From contig JAWKWT010000004.1 of assembly GCA_041397365.1 (NCBI GenBank), forward strand, positions 260,221-324,220: DNA of 64,000 nucleotides, read 5' to 3'. Origin of the DNA: P52-10 sp041397365 (lineage in GTDB: Bacteria; Pseudomonadota; Alphaproteobacteria; Rhizobiales; Xanthobacteraceae). Of this stretch, positions 29,437 to 39,870 are shown piece after piece. Position 1 is the first letter of the stretch; the number at the start of each line of letters is the position of its first letter. Below the pieces are notes generated by a model. It was not told the origin of the DNA and ran no database searches. It saw only the letters and a list, made by a program, of their open reading frames with translations. A program made the translations under genes and the position numbers.

Positions 29437-31525
29437 ATGTCGACCACGCCGCCTTCCGGTCCCTCGAACGCTTCGGCGGCGGTTGCCGCCGAAGCCTCGC
29501 AACGGATCGTCTTCGACGATCCGCACGCCTCCGCCGCCGGCCTGAACGAAGCCGAAGTCACCCGCGTCAGGACACTGCAAGGGTTCTGGCGCTGGCTCTT
29601 GATCGTCGCCACGGGGCTGACGATTTTTCTCTGCATCAATCAGCAGTTCACGCTGCGTTTCTTCATCAACTACACCCAGCTCAACACCGAATATTTCTAT
29701 CTTCTCATTGCGTTGATGTTGCCGTTCACGTTCCTGATTTTTCCAGGCTCGACGAACGCGCCACTCGACCGGATTCCCTGGTACGACCTCGTCCTGTTCG
29801 CCCTGACCTTCGGTTCGGCGATCTATCTGATGCAGTTCATCCGGGCGGCGGCGGCGAACGGATGGGAGTTCGGCGGCGCTCCGACGGGCGTGATCGTCGC
29901 CGGCGGCATCATGTGGGCACTGCTGATGGAAGCGCTGCGCCGCACCGGCGGCTGGAGCCTGCTGCTGTGCGTGCTCCCGTTCACCGTCTATCCGTTGTTC
30001 GCGGATGCGAGCTGGCTCGGGCCGTTCCGCGGCGCGCAGTCCCCACTGATCTGGCGATTTCCCTACCACGTCCTATCGGGTGAAAGCCTGCTCGGTATTC
30101 CGGTCTTCAAGCCTTCGCCGACACGGTGATCGGCTTCCTCGTCTTCGGCACGGCGCTGATGATGACGGGGGCCGGAAAATTCTTCATCAACATTTCCTTC
30201 GCGATCTGCGGCACGTTCCGCGGCGGTGCGGCGAAGGTCTGCATCTTTGCCAGCGGACTGCTCGGCATGATGTCCGGCTCGATCATCTCCAACGTCTTCA
30301 CCGGCACCATGACCATTCCGACGATGAAGAAGACCGGCTTCCGCGCCTCCTATGCCGCGGCGATCGAAGCCTGCGCCTCCACCGGCGCGGTGCTCGCCCC
30401 GCCGGGTGATGGGCGCCACCGCCTTCATCATCGCCCAGTTCCTGAATGTCAGCTACGCCGAAGTCGCGCTCGCGGCGCTTGTTCCCGCGGCGCTCTATTA
30501 TGCGGGCCTGTTCATGCAGGTCGATTCCTATGCGGCACGGCACAACCTTCTGGGCATGAAGCGGTCCGAACTGCCGAGCGCCTGGGAAACGATCAAGGAG
30601 GGCTGGTACTACGTCTTCGTGATCGCGCTGCTGATCGTCATGCTGCTCTACTTCAAGCGCGAGAGCCACGCGCCGTTCTATGCCACCGCACTGCTCCTGG
30701 TGCTGAACCAGATTTTCTCCAAGGACACGCGCTGGACGACTGCTACGATCGCCAAATTCCTTGAGGTGAACGGACGGACCTTCGTCGAACTGGTCGGTAT
30801 TCGCCGGCTGCGGCCTGCTGGATCGGCGCGTTCTCGATGACCGGCGTCGTTCAGCCTCGCCGGCGACCTGCTGCGCATCGCCGGCGACAATGCCTTCCCT
30901 GCTGCTGTTCGGCGTGCGCTTTCACCAGCCTGATCCTCGGCCTCGGCTGACGACCACGGCCTGCTACATCTTCCTCGCCATCCTGATCGCGCCGGCGCTG
31001 GAAAAAGCCGGCCTCAACCGGATGGCCGTGCACATGTTCATCTTCTACTGGGGCATGCTCTCCTCGGTCACGCCGCCGGTCGCGATCGCCTCGCTCGCCG
31101 CCGCCGGCATCGCAGGCTCGGTGCCTGCGATGCGAACGGGGTGGGAATCGATGTGGGTCGGCAGCATCATCTACTTCATCCCGTTCTTCTTCGTGATGAA
31201 CCCGGCGCTGGTGCTGCAAGGCAATTACCTCGAAGCTCTCGGCCTGATGGCGCTGGCCGGGTTCGGCACGCTGTTCATCTGCGGCGGCATTCAGGGCTAT
31301 CAGGTCTTCGTCGGCGACCTGCGCAAGGCCGGCGTGCTGGAATGGCCGATCCGCGTCCTGCTGGTCATCGGCGGCTTCGTCGTCGCCACGCCCGGCGGCG
31401 GCATCAACCCGCTGTCGCAGTTCCAGGTCACATCGCTCGGCCTGATGATCCTCGCGCCGACCGTTCTGGTCGCACTGTTGCTTGTGCGGCGCGCCAGCGG
31501 TCCGGGCCCGGCTGTGCCGGCCTGA
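29437..31525 (+). pseudogene. TRAP transporter fused permease (DctQM type), frameshifted
   Basis: About 696 residues of inner-membrane permease spread over four frames. N-terminal DctQ-like part (LQGFWRWLLIVATGLTIFL ... TVYPLFADASWLG) intact to about 30105. Then DTVIGFLVFGTALMMTGAGK ... GLLGMMSGSIISNVFTGTMT to about 30404, VMGATAFIIAQFLNVSYAEV to about 30795, a badly scrambled stretch to 30960, and an intact tail TACYIFLAILIAPALEKAGL ... MLSSVTPPVAIASLAAAG. An extra G at 30400-30405 is one clear example. At least five indels within 860 bp, no in-frame stops between them. Start ATG 29437 after GGAGC. Confidence 0.88.
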
Positions 31526-31562
31526 GCGGGCGGTACTCAGCCCGCACTCACAGCCAAACAAG

Positions 31563-31597
31563 CTTATGCCCGGCTCAGCGCCGGGCATAAGTTTTGG
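31563..31597 (+). terminator. Rho-independent terminator after the TRAP permease
   Basis: Perfect 12-bp stem CTTATGCCCGGC (31563-31574) and GCCGGGCATAAG (31580-31591), 5-nt loop, followed by TTTT. Lies between convergent genes, so it may serve the minus strand weakly too. Confidence 0.85.
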
Positions 31598-31623
31598 CCC
31601 CGAGGTTCAGGCGCGCGAGGCTC

Positions 31624-32799
31624 TCACGCCGCGAGCTGCGTCTCCACCAGCTTGATCCAGTAGGATGTGCCGAAGACAATCGCCTCGTCGTTGAAATTAT
31701 AGGCCGGGTGATGCAGGCCGGCGGTGTCGCCATTGCCGATGAAGATGAAGGAGCCGGGCTTCTTCTCCAGCATGTAGGCGAAGTCCTCCGCGCCCATCAT
31801 CGGCGGCGCTCCGAGATGCACGTTGCCTTCGCCCGCGACATCGCCCGCGACCTTCACCGCGATGTCCGTCTCGGGCGCGTGGTTCATCAGCACAGGGTAG
31901 CCCGCCACATGCTTGAGGTCGATGCACGCGCCTGAGAGTTGCGCCACGCCCTGGCAGACCTCCTTCACTCGCCGCACCATCAGTTCGCGCACGCGCGGCT
32001 TCAGCGTGCGGATGGTGCCGGCCAGTTCCGCCGACTGCGGAATGACATTAGTGGTGGTGCCGGCGTTGAACTTGCAGATCGACAGCACGGCCGCCTCCAG
32101 CGGATCGACGCTGCGCGACACGATCGACTGTAGCGCGACAACGAGTTCGGCGCCGACCAGCAGCGGATCGATGCCCTTGTGCGGCCGCGCCGCGTGTCCG
32201 CCGACGCCCTCGATCTTGATGTAGACCTGATCGGTCGAGGCCATGAACGCACCGGGGCGGATGGCGAATTTGCCGACCGGCAGGCCGGGCGTGTTGTGCA
32301 TGCCATAGACCTGATCGATCGCGAACCGCTCCATCAGCCCGTCCTCGATCATAGCGGCAGCCCCCGCCCCGCCCTCCTCGGCCGGCTGGAAAATGACGAC
32401 GGCGTCGCCGGCGAAATTGCGCGTTTCCGCCAGATAGCGCGCAGCGCCAAGCAGCATGGCGGTGTGGCCGTCATGGCCGCAGGCGTGCATCTTGCCGGGG
32501 TTCTTCGATGTATAGGGAAGCCCGGTGATCTCCTCGAGCGGCAGCGCGTCCATGTCCGCGCGCAGGCCGAGCGTGCGCACCTTCTGCCCCTCGGCGGGCT
32601 TGCGGCCCTTGATGACGCCGACGACGCCGGTGCGGCCGATGCCGGTCGCCACCTCGTCGCAGCCGAACTCCTTCAGCTTCTCGGCCACGAACGCCGCCGT
32701 CCGATGCACCTCGTAGAGCAGTTCCGGATTGGCGTGCAGATCCTGTCTCCAGCCCGCGATATCGGCATGGAAGTCGGCGACACGGTTGACGATCGGCAT
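31624..32799 (-). CDS. M20 family metallo-amidohydrolase (hippurate hydrolase type)
   Basis: 391 residues; hydrolyses N-acyl amino acids or similar amides using two metal ions. Metal ligands visible in HACGHDGHTAML, FQPAEEGG, and MGAEDFAYML; dimer/lid segment GVGGHAARPHKGIDP; first block GLRADMDALPL. No signal peptide, so cytoplasmic. ATG at 32799 has GAGG 8 bp upstream; an in-frame start at 32829 is less likely. It faces the TRAP permease across a shared terminator; a role in processing the imported compound is only a suggestion. Confidence 0.93.
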   Translation of the reverse strand: MPIVNRVADFHADIAGWRQDLHANPELLYEVHRTAAFVAEKLKEFGCDEVATGIGRTGVVGVIKGRKPAEGQKVRTLGLRADMDALPLEEITGLPYTSKNPGKMHACGHDGHTAMLLGAARYLAETRNFAGDAVVIFQPAEEGGAGAAAMIEDGLMERFAIDQVYGMHNTPGLPVGKFAIRPGAFMASTDQVYIKIEGVGGHAARPHKGIDPLLVGAELVVALQSIVSRSVDPLEAAVLSICKFNAGTTTNVIPQSAELAGTIRTLKPRVRELMVRRVKEVCQGVAQLSGACIDLKHVAGYPVLMNHAPETDIAVKVAGDVAGEGNVHLGAPPMMGAEDFAYMLEKKPGSFIFIGNGDTAGLHHPAYNFNDEAIVFGTSYWIKLVETQLAA

Positions 32800-32918
32800 A
32801 AAAGACCTCGTGGACTGCGACGGGGACAATCACCGCAGTTCACCACTAAGTCAGGCTCATGAAAAGCCCCGTGACGAAAAGCCTCTTGTAGGCGCTCCGT
32901 CCCAAAACCGGGCGAGCC

Positions 32919-33800
32919 TCAGTCCTTCTTGTTGCGCTCCTGATCGCGCCGGTAGCGATCCAGCGCCACCTGCACCATCGGCATCCGCCGGATGCCCGAA
33001 TCCTTCGGATTGGCCAGCGCGAAGCCGGGGTCCATCCCGCCGAGGCGGCGGGTGATGTAGGTCGAATGCGCGGCATGGATGTGAGCTGTGAACCCTTGCG
33101 CGTCCTGCGCCTGGTTGACCGCGAGCTTGGTCGTGCGCATGTCGAACGGATCGTTCGCCGCGACATCGGCGGCGTAGGCCATCGTCTCCTCCATCAGCCG
33201 CGCGCGCGGAATGACGCGATTGACCAGCCCCATCTCCTTCGCCTGCGCGGCATCGATGAAGCGGCTCTGGAACAGGATTTCCTTCACCTTGCGCGGATGG
33301 ATGTCATACGGAATCGAGAAATACTGAAACATCGAACCGAGAAACAGCGCATCGGCGGCGGCGAAGATGATGTCGGCGGTCGAGGCGACCATCCAGCCGC
33401 CGAAGATGCAGTGACCGTGCACGGCGCAGATCATCGGCTTCGGTACATTGCGCCAGCGCAGATGCATGTCGACATAGAGCCGCCACGAGCGCTCGAACAC
33501 GCCGCGCACGCCGTCCTCGATCGGATATTGTTCGCGATGCGCCATCTCCTCCGGCGTGCCGATGTCGTGGCCGGCGGAGAAGCTCCGCCCCTCGCCCGAC
33601 AGCACGATCACATGCACGTCGCGGTCGTGACCGGCGAGGTCGATCGCGTGGTCCAGTTCCTCCAGCATGATCGTGCTCTGCACGTTCACATGGTCGGGCC
33701 GGTTGAGCGTGATGCGGGCGATCTTGTCGGCGACCTCGTATTTGACGTGCCGATATTGGTCGGGGCTGGTGGCGTATTTGATGTGCTGATAGCCGGTCAT
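32919..33800 (-). CDS. enoyl-CoA hydratase-related protein lacking catalytic glutamates
   Basis: 293-residue crotonase-fold protein. The oxyanion-hole segment is kept (SGEGRSFSAGHDIGTPEEM), but the two glutamate positions read GHCIFGGWMVASTAD and FLGSMFQYFSIPYD, so neither canonical acid/base is present. Hydratase activity is therefore doubtful; decarboxylase, isomerase or hydrolase chemistry is possible. GAGGA lies before ATG at 33800. The tandem CoA-transferase gene ends 16 bp upstream on the same strand, so the two very likely form an operon and may act on one substrate. Confidence 0.88.
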   Translation of the reverse strand: MTGYQHIKYATSPDQYRHVKYEVADKIARITLNRPDHVNVQSTIMLEELDHAIDLAGHDRDVHVIVLSGEGRSFSAGHDIGTPEEMAHREQYPIEDGVRGVFERSWRLYVDMHLRWRNVPKPMICAVHGHCIFGGWMVASTADIIFAAADALFLGSMFQYFSIPYDIHPRKVKEILFQSRFIDAAQAKEMGLVNRVIPRARLMEETMAYAADVAANDPFDMRTTKLAVNQAQDAQGFTAHIHAAHSTYITRRLGGMDPGFALANPKDSGIRRMPMVQVALDRYRRDQERNKKD

Positions 33801-33816
33801 GCGAAAAGTCCTCGAA

Positions 33817-36205
33817 CTACACGGGAATGTTTGACGTGACGCCTTCGCGTTCCAATTCGTCGACCTCCGCCGGCGCGAGGCCGGCAAGCTCGATCAGGAT
33901 TTTGCGCGTGTCCGCGCCGAGGCAGGGCGAGGCGCGATGCTGCGATCCCGGCGTGACGCTCAGGCGGAACGGCAATGTCATGTAGCGATGGCGTCCGGCC
34001 TCCGGATGCTCCAGCGGCACGAACGCCTCGCGCGCCGCCAGATAAGAGTCCGCGACCACATTGCTTGCATCGTTGACCGGGGCTGCGCGGATGCCGGCGG
34101 CCTGAAGCTGCGCGGCGATCTCCGCCTTCGGGTGCCGGCGCGTCCATTGCGAAATCGGCTCGCGCAACAAATCCTGATTGGCCCGGCGCGCGTCGAATGT
34201 CGCGAAACGAGCGTCCTCGGCCAAATCGGGCTGGCCGATCATCCGGCAGAGTTTGCGCCACTCCGCATCGGTCTCGACCGCGATCGCGACCCACTGGTCG
34301 TCGCCTGCGGCGGGATACGCGTCATGCGGCGCGGCCCAACGCACGCGATTGCCCTGCGGCTGCGGATCGTCGTTCGCGGCGATCGCGGCCAGCAATTCCT
34401 CGCCGACGAACTGCATCGCCGCTTCCACCTGCGGTAGTTCGATATACTGGCCCTCGCCGGTCGCCTGCCGGTGCATCAGCGCGGTCATCACGGCGGCCGC
34501 GCCATTATAGCCGCCCATCGGATCGGGATAGACCTGCCCGGTCGTGGTCGGCGGCCCGCCGGGATAGCCGATCATCGCGCACATGCCGGCAGCCATTTCC
34601 ATCGTCGCGCCATTCGCCGTGGCTTTGGACAGCGGCCCGCTATTGCCGAAGCCCGGCATCTCGACGACGATGATATCGTTCTTCAGCTTTTTCAGAGTCT
34701 CGTAGCCGACGCCCATGCGCGCCAGCGTGCCGGCAGTGAAATTGCAGATGACGACATCCGCTGTGGCTGCGAGCCGATGCATCGCTGCAAGCCCCTTCGG
34801 ATGCTTGATATCCAGCGTCAGGCCGAGCTTGTTGTGGTTCTGCGAATTGAACAGCGCGCTGCGGTTGTAAGGACGCTCGCCGGCGACGCCGTCCGGAAAC
34901 CGCTTCGCCTGAAACACGGCGTTGTGCATCCGCCATGTGTCGGGGCGGCTCGCGGATTCGACCTTGACGACCTCCGCGCCGAGAAAGGCCAGGATGCGCG
35001 CCGCCATCGGCCCGGCCCAGGCGGTGGTGAAATCCAGCACGCGAATGCCGGCCAGCGGCGCGTGGCCGGCGGAGGCGTTGCGCTCCACCTGCTGCGCGAT
35101 TTTGCGCGGCGCAACGGGCGCATCGGTGCTCGCGCCCAGCTTCGGCGCAGCGCGTGAAATGCGCCGGGGCGTTGCACTCAACCGGTATTGCGGGCCGAGG
35201 ATCGGCCGCGGACCCGACGCTGTCGGCACACTCTCCAGTAATTGCGCCCGGTGAGATGCGGCGTCTTCGAAAACAATTGCGTCGGCGTATAGGCTTTCGC
35301 CGCCGCCACGCGAGCGCTCAGGAGTTTTCGAGGAACTCGTCGCCGGACCAGTCCGCGACACGCTTTTGAATAATCTCGACCAGCGCGGCCCAATTGTCCT
35401 GCCGGACCTTGCCTTGCGCAAATCTCGGATCGTGTTCGAGTTCCGGCATGCCGAGCAGTTCGCAGAGCCCGCGCCAGACATGCAGATGCACCCAGACGGC
35501 GACCCAGCCGTCGCGGCATTTGACGACGAAGAACGGTGAGCGCCGGTCGCCGCGCGGATCGATCAGCTTGCTGTAGGCGTATTCGACGCTGGCGGGCGGA
35601 GCCATCGACCAGGTATTGAAGGCGATATCGAGCGCAACCTGCTGGCCGCGTCCGATTGCCGGCCGCGCATACAGCGCCGCCAGCGTAGCGATATAGGCGC
35701 CGACGCCAGCCGCATATTGCGCGCGGTGGCCAACGCCGTAAAGCGGCTCCCGCCCTTCGAGGCCGTTGACGCGCATCATCCCGGACAGCGCCTGAAAGAT
35801 CATCTCGCTGCCGCGCCAATGCGCGTAAGGCCCGTCCACGCCGAAATCCGAGACGGTCGTCACGACGCATTGCGGGTTCGCCGCTGAAAGCACATCGCAG
35901 TCGCAATCCTTGCCGACGATCACGGCGTCGGCCGTTTTCACCAGGTCCAGCAGCCGCGCTTCGCCATCCGCCGTGGAGCGGTCGATGACGACGGACTCCT
36001 TGCCGAGATTGAGGTGGAAGAACAGCAGAGAGCCGACGCCGTCCGCGACCGGATCGAATGGCGGCATGTTCCGAAGGACGGAGCCGGAGGGCGGCTCGAT
36101 CAGCGTCAAGCTCGCGCCGAAATCGGCCATCATCCGGCCGCAGAACTGGCCGGAAATGTTTTCGCTGAGATCGAGCACCCGAAGGCCGGAGAGCGCGCCG
36201 CTCAT
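33817..36205 (-). pseudogene. tandem-domain CaiB/BaiF CoA-transferase, two frameshifts
   Basis: About 796 residues with two CaiB halves. N-terminal half from ATG 36205: LRVLDLSENISGQFCGRMMA ... DGPYAHWRGSEM ... to DEFLEN near 35320. A short linker in a second frame (LLSARVAAAKAYTPTQ) and then, from about 35270, the C-terminal half in a third frame: IRVLDFTTAWAGPMAARILA, VVICNFTAGTLARMGVGYE, PDPMGGYNGAAAVMTAL. Two single-base deletions restore exactly 797 codons. The C-terminal half has the family Asp (DPMGG); the N-terminal half has GVGHRAQYAAG instead, so only one half looks catalytic. Confidence 0.87.
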
Positions 36206-36491
36206 GGCCTGGCTGCGTCCGGACGTGGAAATGACGACATGCAGCCCAGAGCCCGCACATGATCCCGCATCGTCATCCCGACCGCCCTCCGCAGCGTTTC
36301 TCGTTGCCGATATCTTATGTCGCAGGCGCAAGCCGTCAATGACGCGATAGGAACGACAGTCCTCCCATCCGCTGCAAGCATACGCCGCCCGCATTCCGCT
36401 TCGAGGAACGCTCGCTTCTCAAACCGGTCGCACGCGCCGCGGTTTCCGGATAGTCTTCGCGCACTCTTCTTCGAACCTGAAAGACGCCGTC

Positions 36492-37313
36492 ATGAATATC
36501 GCCGCCAACCAGACCGCCACGCATTATGCCGACGGCAAGATCCTGCAAAGCGTCAGCGACGGCATCGGCATTCTGACCTTCAACAATCCGGACAAGCGCA
36601 ACGCGATGTCGGTCGAGATGTGGGAAGGCGCGGCCGATGCGCTGACCGCGCTGCGGGACGATCCGCAGGTGCGCGTCGTCGTGCTGGTCGGCGCGGGCGG
36701 CAAGGCGTTCGTCTCTGGCGCGGACATCAGCCAGTTCGAGAAGAACCGGCACAATGCGGAGGCGTCCGAGGAATATAGCCGCCGCAGCGGCAAGCCGCGC
36801 GAAATGCTGATGACGTACCCGAAGCCGACCATCGCCTGCATCCAGGGATTCTGCATGGGCGGCGGACTGGCGCTGGCGATGTCGGCCGACATGCGGCTGG
36901 CCGGCGAAGGCAGCCAGTTCGGCATTCCGGCGGCAAAGCTCGGCATCGCCTACAGCTATGGCGATCTGGAGCATCTGGTGTCGCTGGTCGGCCCCTCGCG
37001 GGCGCGGCTGTTGATGTACACCGCCATGCGCATCGATGCGCATGAGGCGCTGGACTTCGGCCTGATCGACCAGATGTTCCCGCAAGCCGATCTATGGAAC
37101 CGGACGATGGAGATCGCGCGCCAGATCGCCGAAAACGCACCGCTGGCGATCGCGGCGGCGCGAATCAGCATCGCCGAAATCCTCAAGGACCCCGCAAAAC
37201 GCAACATGCAGGCGGTCGCCGATATCGGCACGGCTTGCATGGACAGCGAGGATTTCAAAGAGGGCCGCACCGCCTTCATGGCCAAGCGTCCGCCGCAGTT
37301 CAAGGGGCGGTAG
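36492..37313 (+). CDS. enoyl-CoA hydratase/isomerase family protein
   Basis: 273-residue crotonase-fold protein acting on an acyl-CoA. Oxyanion hole LVGAGGKAFVSGADISQF; the first Glu position reads FCMGGGLALAMSAD and the second FGIPAAKLGIAYSYGDL, both lacking Glu, as in several non-hydratase members. The C-terminal tail EGRTAFMAKRPPQFKGR is the usual family ending. The stop TAG is fused with the left arm of a hairpin repeat. Divergent from the tandem CoA-transferase with 286 bp between, in which I see no other gene. Confidence 0.88.
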   Translation: MNIAANQTATHYADGKILQSVSDGIGILTFNNPDKRNAMSVEMWEGAADALTALRDDPQVRVVVLVGAGGKAFVSGADISQFEKNRHNAEASEEYSRRSGKPREMLMTYPKPTIACIQGFCMGGGLALAMSADMRLAGEGSQFGIPAAKLGIAYSYGDLEHLVSLVGPSRARLLMYTAMRIDAHEALDFGLIDQMFPQADLWNRTMEIARQIAENAPLAIAAARISIAEILKDPAKRNMQAVADIGTACMDSEDFKEGRTAFMAKRPPQFKGR

Positions 37314-37361
37314 AGCACGATCCCGAAAAGTGGGAACCGGTTTTCGGAAAAGATCATGCGC
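37313..37361. repeat. hairpin repeat, module A, copy 3
   Basis: GAGCACGATC ... CCGAAAA ... TTTTCGG ... GATCATGCGC. Abuts the crotonase TAG, whose G is its first base. Confidence 0.9.
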
Positions 37362-37379
37362 AAACACAGCATAAGCGGC

Positions 37380-37410
37380 GAGCCTGATTCAACGCAGTTG
37401 GATCAGGCTC
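37380..37410. repeat. hairpin repeat, module B, copy 2
   Basis: GAGCCTGATTCAAC (37380-37393) and GTTGGATCAGGCTC (37397-37410), 13 of 14 bp paired, 3-nt loop; followed by TAG. Paired with module A 19 bp upstream. Confidence 0.88.
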
Positions 37411-37470
37411 TAGAAGCCCGCAAGCTGAAGGTTGCATGGCGCGGACGTCCGGCCTAAATCCGGCGTCGAG

Positions 37471-37947
37471 ATGACCGACAGCCAACCCTCCTTGCGAATC
37501 TATATCGACGCCGACGCCTGCCCCGTGAAGGACGAGATCTACAAGGTTGCCGCGCGCCACGCCGTGCCCGTCACCGTGGTCGCGGGCGGATTCATCCGCG
37601 TGCCGCAGGACCCGATGATCGAGCGCGTTGCCGCCGGACCCGGCATGGATGCCGCCGACGACTGGATCGTCGCGCGTGCGGACGCCTTGTCGATCGTGGT
37701 GACGGCGGACATTCCGCTGGCGAGCCGCTGCGTGAAAGCCGGCGCGCAGGCGATCGCGCCAAACGGCCGCGCCTTCACCGAGGATTCGATCGGCATGACG
37801 CTGGCGGTGCGGAATCTGATGCACGATTTGCGCTCGACCGGAGACGTCACCGGCGGCCCCGCCCCGTTCAAGCCGTCGGACCGCTCGGCGTTCCTGTCGG
37901 CGCTCGATCAGGCGATCCGGCGCGCGCGCCGCGCGCAGCAGGCGTAA
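37471..37947 (+). CDS. YaiI/YqxD family protein (UPF0178, DUF188)
   Basis: 158 residues, a PIN-like nuclease-fold family of unproven function. Family signature IYIDADACPVKDEIYKVA at the start, DDWIVARADALSIVVTADIPLA in the middle with conserved acidic residues, and the C-terminal block GRAFTEDSIGMTLAVRNLM. Cytoplasmic. ATG at 37471 begins right before the family core; an earlier in-frame ATG at 37432 lies near the module B repeat and was rejected. The ABC-F gene starts 2 bp after the stop, so they are coupled. Confidence 0.92.
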   Translation: MTDSQPSLRIYIDADACPVKDEIYKVAARHAVPVTVVAGGFIRVPQDPMIERVAAGPGMDAADDWIVARADALSIVVTADIPLASRCVKAGAQAIAPNGRAFTEDSIGMTLAVRNLMHDLRSTGDVTGGPAPFKPSDRSAFLSALDQAIRRARRAQQA

Positions 37948-37949
37948 AC

Positions 37950-39768
37950 ATGGCTCCGCCGCTGATCCAGTTGAAAGATATCGCGCTGACCTTCGGCGGC
38001 ACGCCGCTATTGACCGGCGCGGAACTGAGCGTCTCCGCCGGCGAGCGCGTCTGCCTTGTCGGCCGCAACGGCTCGGGCAAATCGACGCTGCTCAGGATCG
38101 CTGCCGGCCTCGTCGAGCACGACAGCGGCACGCGCTTCGTCGAACCCGGCGCCACCATGCGCTATCTGCCGCAGGAGCCGGATTTTTCCGGCTTCGCCAC
38201 CACCCGCGCCTATGTCGAGGCGGGTCTCGGCCCGACCGACGATCCGCATACGGCGCAGCACCTGCTCGAGCAGCTCGGGCTCACAGGCGACGAGAATCCG
38301 GAAAATCTCTCCGGCGGCGAGGCGCGGCGCGCGGCCTTGGCGCGCGTGCTCGCGCCCTCGCCCGATATTCTGCTGCTGGACGAGCCGACCAACCACCTCG
38401 ATCTGCCGACCATCGAATGGCTCGAAAGCGAATTGATGAGCCGCAACTCTGCACTGGTGCTCATCAGCCATGACCGAAGGTTTCTCGCGACGCTGTCGCG
38501 CGCCACCGTCTGGCTCGATCGCGGCGAGACGCAGCGGATCGAGCGCGGCTTCGCCTCGTTCGAGGCGTGGCGGGACGAGATGCTCGCCGAGGAAGAGCGC
38601 AACCAGCACAAGCTCGACCGCAAGATCGTGATGGAGGAACACTGGCTGCGCTACGGCGTCTCCGGCCGGCGCAAGCGCAACGTCAAGCGGCTCGCCAATC
38701 TGCATGCGCTGCGCGAAGCGCGGCGGACCTACAGGGGCGCGGCGGGACAGGCCAATCTCGCCGCCGCGACGGCGGAGAAATCCGGCACGATGGTGATCGA
38801 GGCCAAGGGGCTGAGCGTCGCCTTCGACGGACGCCCCATCGTCAGCGATGTCTCCACGCGCATCCAGCGCGGCGACCGCATCGGCATCGTCGGCCCGAAC
38901 GGCAGCGGCAAGACCACGCTCGTCAGCCTTCTTACCGGCGCGCTCGCGCCCGACAGCGGCACCCTGCGGCTCGGCGTCAACCTTGAGATGGCGACGCTGG
39001 ACCAGCATCGCGAAAGCCTCGACGGCGAAACGACGCTCGCAGCCGCGCTCACCGGCGGGCGCGGCGACACGGTGATGGTCGGCGACAAGCCGAAGCATGT
39101 CGTCAGCTACATGCAGGATTTCCTGTTCGCCAAGGAACAGATGCGCACGCCTTTGCGCGTGCTGTCCGGCGGCGAGCGCGGCCGGCTGATGCTGGCGCGC
39201 GCGCTGGCCAAGCCATCGAACCTTTTGGTTCTCGACGAGCCCACCAACGACCTCGACCTCGAAACGCTCGACGTGCTGGAGGAGATGCTCAGCGACTATC
39301 CCGGCACGGTGCTTCTCATCAGCCATGACCGCGACTTCCTCGACCGCATCGTCAATGCGGTGATCGTGCCCGAGGGCGACGGCAGATGGCAGGAATATGC
39401 CGGCGGCTACAGCGACATGCTGAAGCAGCGCGGCGGCGACGTGACTCGGCCATCCGCGAAAGCCAAGCCGGACGAGATCCCACAAGAGCGAAGCGGCGAA
39501 GCCCCCGCCGTCCGCCTCTCAGCCGCGCCGCAAGCTGAGCTTCAACGACAAGCACGCGCTGGAAACATTGCCGAAGATGATGGCCACGCTCCAGGCCGAA
39601 ATCCAGAAGCACCAGAAATTGCTCGACGATCCACAACTCTATGCGAAGGACCGCAAGCGCTTCGACGCCACAATGGCGGCGCTGACGGCGGCGCAGGCCA
39701 AGCTCGGCGAAGCGGAGGAGCGCTGGCTCGAACTGGAAATGCTGCGCGAGGAGATTGAGGGCGGCTAG
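37950..39768 (+). CDS. uup: ABC-F family ATPase (Uup-like), frameshifted C-terminus
   Basis: Soluble protein with two ABC ATPase domains, acting on ribosomes or, for Uup, on DNA branch structures. Walker A GRNGSGKST and GPNGSGKTT, signatures LSGGEARRAAL and LSGGERGRLML, Walker B LLLDEPTNHLD and LVLDEPTNDLD. A basic linker lies between. The Uup-type C-terminal coiled coil (KLSFNDKHALETLPKMM ... ELEMLREEIEGG) is in another frame and ends at 39768; one extra base around 39475-39485 breaks the frame, which otherwise runs as nonsense to 39758. Repaired length about 605 residues. Symbol is tentative. Confidence 0.88.
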
Positions 39769-39816
39769 AGCATGATCCCGAAAAGTGGGAACCGGTTTTC
39801 GGATCAGATCATGCTT
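39768..39816. repeat. hairpin repeat, module A, copy 4
   Basis: GAGCATGATC ... CCGAAAA ... TTTTCGG ... GATCATGCTT, sharing its first G with the ABC-F TAG stop. Confidence 0.9.
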
Positions 39817-39837
39817 GAACAAAAGGATAAACGAGGG

Positions 39838-39870
39838 GCCTGATTCAACGAGTGTTGAAACAAACTCTAT
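39838..39870. repeat. hairpin repeat, module B, degenerate copy
   Basis: GCCTGATTCAACG then GTTGAAACAAACTCTA, matching module B with several mismatches. Its edge includes the stop codon of the convergent flavoprotein gene at 39867-39869. Confidence 0.7.
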
